Shown here piece after piece: positions 1-9,499 of a stretch of 40,721 nt of DNA. The position numbers and the translations under genes were made by a program. Under the pieces are notes generated by a model. The model ran no database searches, was not told where the DNA came from, and was given only the letters and a program-made list of their open reading frames with translations. The stretch lies in NCBI GenBank assembly GCA_900618425.1, contig UZAN01039377.1, positions 152,745-193,465 on the forward strand, written 5' to 3'. How positions within the stretch are numbered: the stretch's first letter is position 1; the number at the start of each line of letters is the position of its first letter. This DNA is from Echinostoma caproni. Its lineage: Eukaryota; Platyhelminthes; Trematoda; Plagiorchiida; Echinostomatidae.

Positions 1-13
1 TATATATATATAT
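1..13. repeat. (TA)n microsatellite at window edge
   Basis: The first 13 bases alternate T and A without interruption. The tract may extend beyond the window. Confidence 0.9.
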
Positions 14-690
14 GCGCATAATAATTTAAGAGTCCATTTCATCCATTTACCATTTATTTACGGCTCTGATCTAAGAATGTCTCTTGTGTTACCCTTTTCT
101 CTGCCAGTCATTCATGTTATTTTACTGGTCAATTGCCAAGGTCATTGCTGATGTCACTCTTTACATTGCTCAAATCATACAATGCCATACCTCGTGGGTG
201 AATCCGTTGCACCACAATTTCACCGTAGACCATTCCTTGCGAACAACCTTCACATGCACAAACTGCACCGGTGTCTTATCGTTCATCTTTCTATATTACC
301 CATATGTTGTCTATTTCATAGTTTGATTGATTCCTGCTTTTTAGTCTTCCCCTCACCGTTATACATGCATCATTAGCACGTTTGCAGCAATATGCTACCC
401 CCTATATTATTTTCACCTGTCTCAACGATATATGCCTATGATTGACTAACCTTGATGACTGTTACACACACTCCCCTGCATACTCCCACACCGGCTTACC
501 TCACTTTGGTTCCACGGTGTTCCGTGGTAAACGTTCACACCCATTTCACTCCGCTTGATTACCCCTAGGTAAATTTCCACTAACGCCTAGCATCGTTGGG
601 TTTTATTTGGGCAATGAAGGATTTGATTCAATTTCAAAGGGAAACTTCGTCGTGCAGATAGTAAATGAGGCGTGAAATGAAAATCTAGGA

Positions 691-739
691 AGCACTGGTC
701 ACCTGTTTCGACCTGATTGGGTCTCATCAGCTGCAGTGC
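691..739 (-). ncRNA. Hammerhead-ribozyme-like motif, probably inactive
   Basis: Read on the minus strand, the catalytic core CTGATGA (730-724) is followed by a four-base-pair stem II, GACC (723-720) with GGTC (713-710), closing a six-base loop (719-714). The second core block GAAA (709-706) follows directly. Upstream GCACTG (739-734) pairs perfectly with CAGTGC (697-692) as a possible helix I. This is the order of parts in type I hammerheads, known from schistosome SINE-like repeats and Penelope-like retroelements. The match is not complete. If stem III is the minimal two-pair form, the cleavage triplet reads GAC instead of a U-containing NUH triplet, and three bases (733-731) bulge beside the core. 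I read it as a decayed relative. The six-base loop and four-pair stem II have the same dimensions as in the Schistosoma ribozyme, as far as I recall it. Confidence 0.55.
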
Positions 740-824
740 GCATCCATCCACTCGGTTTGTTAGTTCCATTGTGACCGAGCTGCGAGCTTGCTTACTGGCA
801 GTCCCTAATTGTTGAACTATTCGC

Positions 825-863
825 GTGACATAGCCCGGTGTTTCGTAAACCGGACAATGTCAC
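825..863. other. Strong imperfect stem-loop
   Basis: GTGACAT (825-831) pairs with ATGTCAC (857-863). Inside it, CCGGT (835-839) pairs with ACCGG near 849-853, leaving a loop of about nine bases with small internal bulges. That gives about 12 base pairs in 39 bases. It lies about 85 bases from the hammerhead-like motif, upstream of it in the minus-strand sense, and may belong to the same decayed element. The function is unknown. Confidence 0.5.
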
Positions 864-2404
864 GGTTTGTAATTTGCCTAATTTGCACGATTGTGATTTG
901 AATTTCAGTACCGTATTGTAGACTAAATCTGTTTGTTGAACGGCATCGTTTTTGATTTTAAGCGTCTCTGTTCGTGGATAGGTGTCGCATGTAGAGTGAA
1001 CTGCAACTTATCGTTTTAGAGAATGCATTTGAGGTTTTTCTTTTCGGTTCTACTTCTTTCCTCTCCTGTGGCATATCCACCACTTTTAAAACAATTTGTG
1101 ATTGTCAGTTAAATTTTCTTCATCTCCCTGAAGAAGCTGATCTGTAGGTTGTTGAATGGCGTACTATATTTTGTATCTTCTGTGTCCGCAAAATATTCAC
1201 CTGTCTTCTTGTTTCACAGGTTATTGTCCCTACTATGAGAACTGTTTTGGAATTTTACCACCCGAACTATTACACAATGCAGTCGCGTATTACCACGTTC
1301 GTTCGTGAGTGGACAACACCATATACTTTTCACCCACGGTGTTAATTTCTGATAAACATTGTTTTGCCTGCTTTTTCAGTCCATGAGAAATGACTTCCAA
1401 ATGTCCCCAACAAAATATTTAACTGAAATAAAAACAAGAACTCTGAGAAGTTACGAACAGAATTGAAATTCATCCGTTCATATTGTACTCGTTATGCATC
1501 TCAACAAACCAAATGTCAAGCGTTCGATCCGTTGCGTTTTTTTATTTAATTTCAATATCCATCGATTAGCAGCTTGGAGTACTATCTAGGAATGCGGTTT
1601 GGCAATAACTTCACAACCGTCTTTGTTTGTTTTTCTCACAACCACGAATCATACTGAATACCGTTGATTGCGGAAGTTCTTTCACAAGTGCAACCGATTC
1701 CACTGAACTTCAGGAAGTTTGAATCGTTCGTCGTTGTGATTCTTTGTTTCTACATACAATGACCATTGTCACATTTCTCTTCAGAATAACTGGCATCATT
1801 TTCATGCTGAACGACTTTCCTCAGCTTTGAAAACAATTATGGCCTTGAAAGTCTGAGATTTGCCTTCGTTTTGACTACGCGAGGCACGCTTGTGAGCAAA
1901 CCCCACATAGGCATTTCTTTCGGTAATCTTGCCAAAATAGCACCATCCCTGTCGTTAGCATTACTATGTTGGTTTCACTCAAACTATCAGTGATAGTTAC
2001 GGTTAGGCCATTTTTTCTGTTTTATGTATCACCACTCACCCCGTTTGATCAGAGGAGCTCTAATTTGCTTTTGCAAAGTGGAGTTCGAATTTTTCTCCTG
2101 ACCGCCAGTACAGGCATCAAGCCACCGCGGTCAGTCGGCTACCTGGCTATGCCACGTTTGTGGTTTTATTGTACATGTTTGTCTCGGGAATAGCAAGTAT
2201 CCCGAACTACCTCCCACTCTTCTGCATTCCCCGTTGCATATGATTTTCATAAATTGCTATGCGGAACTATAAATACTGGATTTACATCACTCCCCCTATG
2301 CATGAAGTTATGCTATGAACGAGGAAGTCACTTATTTCCACTTTGATTCACGTTTTTTATGCGATCCTAAAAATGTGACCAAACCAACCGAAGCGAACTA
2401 ACTC
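864..2404. other. No gene seen
   Basis: AT-rich sequence with frequent stops on both strands. The only open frame over 60 codons here (1966-2193, plus) has no recognisable domain, splice context or composition unlike its surroundings. No tRNA, simple repeat array or element terminus was recognised. Confidence 0.5.
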
Positions 2405-2788
2405 TCATTTATCACTAAAACCAGTTAGCTGTTTGAGAACACTGACGCAGCCTCTCCCGAGATCAATTTGAAAAGAAAACACCGCATGGTCATATCCAGA
2501 ACAATTTCGCTGCACCTCAGGATGTTGCGCACAGCAGAAAACACAATGTTTATATGGGACAAAAAATGAAATACACTGAAAAAGAAAATCATACAACGAT
2601 GGAAAGTTAAAAGGACTATCTCTAGGGTAGGGACAAACTAACATGAAGTTATTTTTGTTGACACATGGGCGTTTAAATCGGTTGCTATCTCTCGGCTCTA
2701 CAAATCTTAGCAATTTTGCGATTCCCGACTTGTAGGGAATCCAAATTGCCGTGGTTCGGTCGACCTGGTGTTGCGTCATCAGCGTCAT
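2405..2788 (-). pseudogene. Possible relic of a Penelope-like retroelement, linker before GIY-YIG
   Basis: An open frame of about 127 codons. Its first third contains an IPY-x-SG-x-A-x-LLR pattern, and about 30 residues on a LV-x-P-x-P-RD-x-P pattern. This order resembles the segment between the reverse transcriptase and the GIY-YIG endonuclease of Penelope-like elements. A clear GIY-YIG domain is not visible afterwards: the cysteines expected near it are present, but the Y-(I/V)-G strand is not. No reverse transcriptase motif could be read upstream on the minus strand. The hammerhead-like motif lies 1.7 kb downstream on the same strand, and Penelope-like elements are known to carry hammerheads in their terminal repeats, so the two may be linked. 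It may equally be a chance frame. I see no other evidence of function. Confidence 0.22.
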
Positions 2789-2817
2789 TATCAGATATCG
2801 AACTGCGGCTGATGACG
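2774..2817. repeat. Perfect 10-base inverted repeat
   Basis: CGTCATCAGC (2774-2783) and its exact reverse complement (2808-2817) are separated by 24 bases. The repeat sits at the upstream edge of the minus-strand open frame 2405-2788. No element terminus or target duplication was recognised around it. Confidence 0.6.
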
Positions 2818-5800
2818 GATTCTTTTAGTTTTTTGTAGCAGATTTGACCTAGATTGCATCATCTGAATTTGGACCCAATTTGAATATGTTTAATCACACT
2901 GTTGGGTAATTGCCGCTCTGCTCTCCCCAAGTATGTCGCTCCGCACCCACATGTTTATCGGTAGATCCCATTAAAGTTGGCGTATAGAGGATGTCTTGGG
3001 TGTAGATATTCCAGTTATCCGATATATGATTTGGGGGTCAGCCGCTTAGTAGATCCGAGTGATTACTGATCTCAGTTGTTTATTGAAGAAACAGCTTATG
3101 TCACCAACTTTCACTTATAGGCACAACGTGACCCGTAGTTCAGAAGCGTGAGCGAAATCATCCCGGAAACACATTGTGCGGTTGTATTAATATAATGATC
3201 TTTTCATTGAAACCTTTTCGCTATGTAGACTTAGGGAAGGGACTTTTGCTCTCATCACGAACGTTGATGTTTGCAACATTTCGGTTTTCTACTAACAGTA
3301 AATGCCCAATCATCACAACAACAAATAAAGCCGCGAAAAACGCCTAGAAGAAGAAGTAATGATAGTGGCGTCATATTCCGTCCTGGAAGATCAAACGACC
3401 ACGATGCAATAGCGGATTGTGTTTTGCTCGCACACAACATCACACTATTTGGTTGTTTGATTTATGAGAATATTACGTGACAGCAAAAGGAAACCGTTGA
3501 GGGCAATAGAGAACGCGACTCCTAACGTCTCAGTTCGAATGTTGCTTTGGCCTGTCCTTACGCTTTATGCAGTTTATCTTCAATCCTTCTATCACACGTT
3601 CTGCGTGTGTGTTTGTGGGGGCAAGTTTGTAGATTTCTGTGAGGATATTTGGTGATCAATCTGGGGAATATCAAACCGGAAGTACGGAAACCTTGGCTTG
3701 CCATCAGTTACCACTTGGTGGTTACTCATGACGGATTTCAAAATAAATGAGTTGTGTGCGTGTGTCTGTGCTTGAAACAGCGTAATTTTACGGAGACAAA
3801 AATGAAATGGAACCTCACGTTTTTTTCCCACTTTTTCCCCTTTTTCAAGAAGAAAGTGGCACATTTTGATGTCTCACAGATTTGGAAATAATCATTTCAA
3901 TTTCAGTTTGTTTTCCCTCACAAATTTGTCTAGCCATTGGTTGCCTAAAGTTAATCGATTTTAAGAGATCGATATCTCATCACTTCGAAATGAAAACAAA
4001 ACCTCCGTTTTAAGACTACTGGTGCAAATATGATAAACTGCCAAGCCGGGGCATCAAATTTCTGCCTGACTGTCAGTTTGGACCACAATTAAATGATTGT
4101 TTACATTATAATTAATTTGCCAAAGCTAGTTTTGCCCCATTTTACATGATGATTTCGTGAGATACGCAGGTTGAATATTGTTGTCCTGAAGTAATAAATG
4201 TGAGTGCATATATGAGGTTTTTCCAATTGACTTGATGTACTACTAGTATCTCATTCGGAAGACCGATGTAAATTAGGACAATACGCAAGACTCTTTGATC
4301 ATATTATAATAGTTTGCAGAAACATCTGGTGGATAGAAAATGTTTTTTAATGCCGAAATATTCTCCGTTGTGACACACAATGTGCACTTCAAACAGTCAC
4401 GTTCAAAATTTTCGTTTCCTCTGGGCAAGCTGAAATAAAGTTGGTTTTGAAGTGGTTTTAGGGATGATAGTTTATTACAGCTTCACAATTTTTAGGGTTC
4501 TGTGTCGATCGTCCCATTTGCCATTTCAGGCTATATGATGGCCTTCTGATCAGGTTTTCCATAGTGCTGCATCAATACTACAATTTAAGTCAACACAAGG
4601 GTTTGTTTAGGTAGTTATTTTTTATAATCCTTATATTGCTCCGTTTTGCGCACCTGCGGTTTTCAGTGACTTTTTGGATATTCCTACATTTTACACTGAC
4701 CCAAGTGAGAATATTTCTCTATGCATCTTTTGTGACAATTCGCACATTTGTACTTCCGTTTTCAAAATGCATTAGGTTATCAAAAGAGCATGGTCACTTT
4801 TCCGGTCAGATGTGATTTATATCTAGATTTGAGATGGATCAAACTTTATCGTCTAATTTGAGTGGAATTATAATATAAATTAGGAACATTTAGTCATGCG
4901 GTAATGAGATTTTATCCCATTATTTCTGGTAAAACATTCGCATAGCTATATCGTGATTGTGAACAGTGTTCTTCCGCATACTTCAAGAAAAAAAACATCA
5001 GCTAAATCATATCAAGCTTTCTATTTTTTTATACTTAAATCGTTCTGGTTTATCTCATTACCTAACTACTTGGTTGATTTTTTTCATGGCATTCGCTTTC
5101 ACCCACAAACTGTGCATTTCACCGGTTTTTTCTCTTTTTCGCGCATCAAGAATCTTAGAAGCAAAAATGGGCGTGACACAAGATTGCTTGAGCACACAGC
5201 AGTGAGCTATCTGTCAGAATAATCTTCAGAAGAGGTTTGTGGTCTCAATGTGTGAAAACATTTATGCTCAACCAAACAAAATGTAACCAACTGTGAGACG
5301 AGGTAGACCCTCACGCAGAATTATGGCATCTGATTTCGCATGCCTCATCCGATTGCCGTTTCCACAACTAGCCGTGCCAAAGGAACATTGTATAAGCCTG
5401 GTTAGCTCGGCTGATCTCGTTGATCCTGCAGAAGTTTATCAAAACCCGGTCTAGCTAACTTACAATGGGATGGAAGTTTTATGCAGGAGTCGCCGTTGTT
5501 TGTTTGAGAAGAAATGTTGCGTCCTTTTTCTTTGCGTTGTTCGAACACAGCAAACAAGGTGCTCTACAGCGATGTATTCTAGACTGGTACTGAGTAGCTA
5601 CGATCATTCAAATACCGGAGAAAAAAGTTTTAAAACATTGATCAGTTGTTCGCATTTCAAATATTTTTCGGTTGGTTGAGATGGATCTGCTGAAGTTTCC
5701 GTCTGCTAACTCGGCGCATGGGACCCATACTAGTTTGCATGTGTATATTACCGATATATCCGAGATACCCTGAGTTTTTTTATCTCATTAACTTGTTTTG

Positions 5801-5931
5801 TCCCTGGTAGTTTTCCCCAATCTATTCAATACAGATCGTTAACTCCACGGTGACTTTGAATTTAGCCGTGCCTTGTCGTCGTCGGATATTATTTCCTGAT
5901 ATTACAGGGAAGGGAGGCGGGATTACCACTT
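2818..5931. other. No gene seen
   Basis: AT-rich, stop-rich sequence. Short open frames (for example 3271-3480 plus, 3592-3864 minus, 4953-5222 plus) lack domains, splice context or coding-like composition. GT-rich patches near 3600-3620 and 3756-3772 are too short to call microsatellites. Nothing else was recognised. Confidence 0.5.
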
Positions 5932-6129
5932 TTGAATCAACTCGATAAATCCTCGAGGTCAAATTTTATCCTACGATACCATATTTTTGGAATCCTTGCA
6001 GTTTACGCACAGAAACATCAGTTTCTGGTTCTTATCCATTCTGTGAGAAATCACTTTAAACGACTACGAAGTGTTCAAGGACACCATAATAAATACAATC
6101 CCGCCTGGCGTGTGGCGCTTTGGCGGCGT

Positions 6130-6775
6130 TTCGTTGATAATTTGTCCGTTCCGGTTATTATCTCATGCAACATTTGTTCGCTCATGGGAAAACTCGGTCA
6201 TGTAAGGAACATGATACACCAAAAGGAATGTACGAATGTAAGACTAAATCTACTCTAGTAAAGTTGGCTACATCCTGACATTGGGGACAACGTCGTACAT
6301 TTTGATGGATTTGATATATTCTGAGGTATTCGATATTTGAACTTCCTTCCCAGAGGTGATGAAATGGTTACTTTCATCAACAGAAAATGGTGCAAAAGTG
6401 CCCATCGATGTTCTCTCTTTAGTACTTCTAAGATAAATTGTATTTTTGTTTATTGTATACACCAATTTATTGGTCACTTTCATCATTTTACATTAGCTAA
6501 TCTTTACGTCTCCCCAATACGGATGCCTCTGATATTCGTTGGTTTGTCGACTCTTTCTCCTCACAACTTATAACAGGTTTAGACCCGTCTTTATGCATTG
6601 CGGCTGGCGATTTTAATCGTTTTGACATCATTATCCTTACAAATTTAGGCCTGACAAATCTTGATGGGATCTTAGTAAATATTTTCATCGAAAAGCGGGC
6701 TCCCATAGGTAGCTCAAAACATTACTCTATTTGTTGTATCCTAACATCTACAGCAGATATTTATATCATCTTGTA
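6130..6775 (+). pseudogene. Element A endonuclease (APE-type), degenerate
   Basis: Remnant of an apurinic-endonuclease-like domain that would nick target DNA to prime reverse transcription. In order: an N-terminal strand with ISCN-x-CSL, where active LINEs have N-x-RSL; a WL-P-D-I stretch near 6268 that replaces the ETWL block; a VxP strand near 6510; an intact AGDFN motif near 6600-6616; and, near 6704, SS-x-H-YS where the catalytic SDH is expected (Asp is Lys). The pieces lie in different frames with stops between them, so the protein cannot be made. Family assignment is by motif order only. Confidence 0.7.
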
Positions 6776-6842
6776 AACCGTTGCACATCTAGAATCACCA
6801 GAAGAACAAGTTGCACTCCTGAAAACTAATTCAGACAGATAT

Positions 6843-7667
6843 TTGGTTTCTTCCACTGGTTTTACTGTCTTTTGCAATGCTGATAATTCTACCAGTTTTG
6901 AGCCTCTTACATGTTATCTTCATTTTTGCTATGATCTGTGTTGCTCAGTTGAGACTGACAGATTCTCTTCGTCTCTTCTAAAGCGGCTTCGTCGTGATAA
7001 CGAAGCGTCTGCCAGGACTGGAAGACGCAGTGCCACATTTACCATTATTAATGAAAGAGGAATTAATGCACCTTAATTTGGGTATATACTGAAACTCTTA
7101 TGGGAAACCAGATCTACCGTGACATGGAGTCTGCCTTGAAACAGCTTAGTGGATGACGCAAAAGCTTTTTCCCGGACGTTGAGGAGTTAAGCCGTAAATT
7201 CGAAATTGATGATGTTATTCAAGGTTCTATTTCTCTTTTGGTTATACATTAGGGACCTTCCCATCACTCCCAAATTTATCGCGTGCAAGTACGCTGCTGA
7301 CGTAGCTGCCAGTTGTCCCCCGGCTGATCCTGACTGTTTCTGTCAACTTCAAGCTTGTCCAAATACAATTTTTAGTTGGTCAGCGGCCCGATCTTTAATG
7401 CTCAATGTAGATAAATGTTTATATGATTCTTTTGGTCTTAAAACAGACACGCATTACCAAAGCCTTTTGAGTACTTTGTCTGAACTTTTTGCCAAAGTTA
7501 ATACCATCCCAAAAGCTAACTCTGTCAAAAATCTTGGAGTTATTTTGTTACATAATCTTTCTTGGTCTAAACATGTTGGCATTTACACTAGGGTTCGTAG
7601 ACTGTCTTTCTACAATTTTAGGCTTAAAATGCTTGGTGTTCCGCAAAAGGAGTTCATAAATTTGTGA
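6843..7667 (+). pseudogene. Element A connector and reverse transcriptase palm, degenerate
   Basis: 6843-7076 resembles the basic connector between endonuclease and reverse transcriptase (a run with LKRLRRDNEA). From about 7212 the QGSI block of motif B and an LYIRDLP-like stretch can be read, then the catalytic box. That box reads Y-A-A-D (7290-7301): the first aspartate of YADD is alanine (GCT at 7296-7298), which would abolish polymerase activity. Downstream the frame stays open to 7667 with W-S, LNVDKC and KNLGV blocks typical of the thumb and post-palm region. The fingers and motif A are absent. The frame ends 22 bases before the SINE tail. Confidence 0.75.
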
Positions 7668-7688
7668 TGCATGTATCCTACCACGTTG

Positions 7689-7960
7689 TTTTTTTTATTA
7701 TATACATCTGTGTGGTGAACATCAGAAGGGATAAGCCCCATAGTCACGGATACCTGCTACTCCGTCATAGAAACCGGTAACCCCAGCCCCGGGACTTGGA
7801 GTGGCGAACCACATGAGGCCCCGCTAGCCTAGGTGTGGTATTGAACCGGACGATATCAAAACTGTCTACCACCAAATTTGGGTGGCGGTGGCGGGGCTCG
7901 AACTGCGGACCTTAGGATCCAAGGCACACCTGTGACAGCTACTAAACCACCGCAACACCC
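7689..7960 (-). mobile_element. tRNA-derived SINE inserted in element A
   Basis: On the minus strand the element starts with an 81-base tRNA-like head (7960-7880). Its 5' GGGTG can pair with the terminal CACCC. A perfect RNA polymerase III A box (TGGTTTAGTAG, 7949-7939) and a good B box (GTTCGAGCC, 7903-7895) follow, with an anticodon-arm-like hairpin (CCTT/AAGG) between them. A unique body of about 180 bases follows and ends in an A-rich tail (AATAAAAAAAA, 7699-7689). The total is about 272 bases, normal for a tRNA SINE. Element A's post-RT coding resumes directly after 7960, so this is an insertion. I could not fix a target-site duplication. The body does not share the 3' repeat of the LINEs in this window, so its partner LINE is not identified here. 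Confidence 0.8.
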
Positions 7961-8416
7961 GTATATTTTCTTGGTCTTACTGAGAAAGACTTTATCCTCT
8001 TTTCCGGATCTTATAAACTTCTTACCAGTTGCAGTGGCATTTCAAAGGCCGCTTTGTTTGATTTTATTGTTGGCAAACATTTTGATTCATGAGATGTATT
8101 TATCAGATGACGAATACTGCCTGCATTCCCATCTCAATAAATTGATGTATCATCCCAGTACACGTTCCAAATTAAGTATTCTCTCTGCAAGCACCTCCAC
8201 ATATAAAAACAGCATCATCCCTTATTTTGCTTGTATCTTGGTCAACCGCGCAAATATTATTACTGAGTTGAAAAATCTCGTCACATTAGGATATTATCAC
8301 ACCCATTTGTTTTCATTAAGTAAATGTATATTCTTCCCTTTTCCAATGCTTAACGTTTTCCCATTGCAACTTGCCGAAAATGCAGAAAATTATTCTTATG
8401 GGGTGCACAAAGCTTA
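7961..8416 (+). pseudogene. Element A post-RT region and 3' UTR
   Basis: Immediately after the SINE the frame beginning at 7961 reads GLTEKDF followed by an FIVGKH-like block. These correspond to the GL-x-(E/K)-x-D and H-containing blocks that follow the reverse transcriptase in this LINE group; element B carries the equivalent at 27484-27610. Later pieces, such as a SLCKHLH-like stretch near 8187, lie in the same or adjacent frames with stops. The rest, from about 8300, is 3' UTR. The long open frame in another phase (7878-8417) crosses the SINE boundary and is not meaningful. Confidence 0.65.
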
Positions 8417-8440
8417 ACTTACTTTGACTTTGACTTGAAC
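8417..8440 (+). repeat. Element A 3' tail, TTGACTT-type repeats
   Basis: Short degenerate tandem units (ACTTTGACTTTGACTTG) close the element, as is usual for LINEs that end in simple repeats instead of poly(A). The same tail occurs at the end of element C (30351-30371) and, reversed, at 16562-16605. Confidence 0.7.
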
Positions 8441-8658
8441 TCATCCGTAGACGCCCCTTATTCATTTCTGTTCTTTTATGCATGTAGGCGTATCATGCAG
8501 GGGTTCAGTGGCACTGCACACTGTAATTCGTCAGTCTGAATCTGGAAATGTCGTGGTACACAATACATTTACTTTGTGCTCTTAGGCTTTCACTCTTGAC
8601 GCAATCGATTTGAGTGTTGTATAGTTTACCACCCATTTTGAATTTCAATAATTACACT

Positions 8659-8681
8659 AATAATTAATTAATTAATAATTA
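8659..8681. repeat. (TTAA)n-like low-complexity tract
   Basis: TAAT/TTAA units repeat over about 23 bases with one interruption. It lies about 220 bases after the end of element A and has no visible role. Confidence 0.7.
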
Positions 8682-8840
8682 CAGTATACCTTTTTCTTTG
8701 CATTCATCAACCATGAGCAGGATTAGAATCGTTTATTCTCTCAACAGCTTTATTGGATTCTCGGTAAATGTTTAAAACATTTCTATATCTTTTGATTTTT
8801 CCGTGTTTTGTTGCCCAAAATTGTGACCATCTTGTCCTCA

Positions 8841-9498
8841 TCTACGTAGAGGATGGCGATGTTGGGAGCTTTCTCTGCAATTCCATAGCCTCATTTTGGC
8901 ATGAATGTGCTCATGACTGAACGTGTGAAAATCAAAATATCATGTATCAAATTTGACTTATATAAATAATCCGAGGGCATATTTTGAAGAAAACTGTTTC
9001 TTCATCGAGGATGAAATAGGTGACATATCTACGATCAACCGAAATGTTTTGCCTCGCATACTAAATGTTCCAACGCACCAGCAGAGAGCTTTTGCAGAGG
9101 TCAGCAAGGTGACTCTTGTAACGTGACATACATTTGATTATCACATTGGTTTCATTGGTTCCGGTACCCTTTCCTTCCATAATTAAGCAATAAAATCTTT
9201 ATAAAGTAGTGCGAAATTCCATTGCAAATCATCTGCTAGATCGTAGAATGTATGTCGAACCACAAAACCTGTTCAGTCAAATATGAAATCCACGTCTGCT
9301 CAGTCTTTTCCATTTCACGGAACCATTTTTCTTTTGACTGCATCAGCTTGATATGTTTCAAAACACCTGTTTGGTTTGACTCGTATTGCTTTATCTGCCA
9401 CATTTTTACTAGCCTCAATTGACTGAGGTTGTTGTTCATTTTGCCTTTAACCTTCTTCTGTCTTGTCCAATCTTTTTATTGAGTTCCGCGATGTGCTC
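8841..9498 (-). pseudogene. Decayed coding-like block, unidentified
   Basis: Protein-like reading passes between frames along the minus strand. 9498-9439 reads EHIAELNKKIG, continuing with charged residues. A one-base shift then leads into a 67-codon frame (9439-9236) rich in K, E and Q with coiled-coil character (WFREMEKTEQTW). Further down, pieces in other frames include SRYKSHLADL (near 9130) and APNIAILYVDED (near 8860). Such frame changes without splice sites suggest an old pseudogene or retrocopy, or one heavily mutated exon. I do not recognise the family. A chance run of frames in AT-rich DNA remains possible. Confidence 0.25.
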
Positions 9499-9499
9499 A

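Larger units (their letters stand above)
5932..8440 (+). mobile_element. Element A: decayed CR1/Jockey-type LINE, split by a SINE
   Basis: Scattered pieces in three frames follow the order of a CR1/Jockey-superfamily second ORF: endonuclease (about 6130-6775), connecting region (6843-7076), reverse transcriptase palm from motif B onward (7205-7667), then the conserved post-RT region (7961-8300) and a 3' end in TTGACTT-like repeats (8417-8437). The reverse transcriptase fingers and motif A are missing: the connector passes almost directly into the block before YADD, which implies an internal deletion near 7080-7205. Multiple stops and shifts make it dead. The 5' limit is uncertain; recognisable similarity starts near 6130. 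The SINE at 7689-7960 interrupts the post-RT region and is therefore younger. Confidence 0.85.

Noticed and set aside
7689..7880. A hammerhead inside the SINE body, as in schistosome alpha repeats
   Set aside because: CTGATG is present but the GAAA core and stem II are not.
7880..7960. A functional tRNA gene
   Set aside because: The promoter boxes fit, but the anticodon loop lacks the usual T before the anticodon, the acceptor stem is incomplete, and a SINE body with A-rich tail follows.
7878..8417. 179-codon open frame on the plus strand
   Set aside because: It starts inside the SINE, crosses its boundary and is in a different phase from the recognisable LINE blocks (GLTEKDF). It is a shadow frame.
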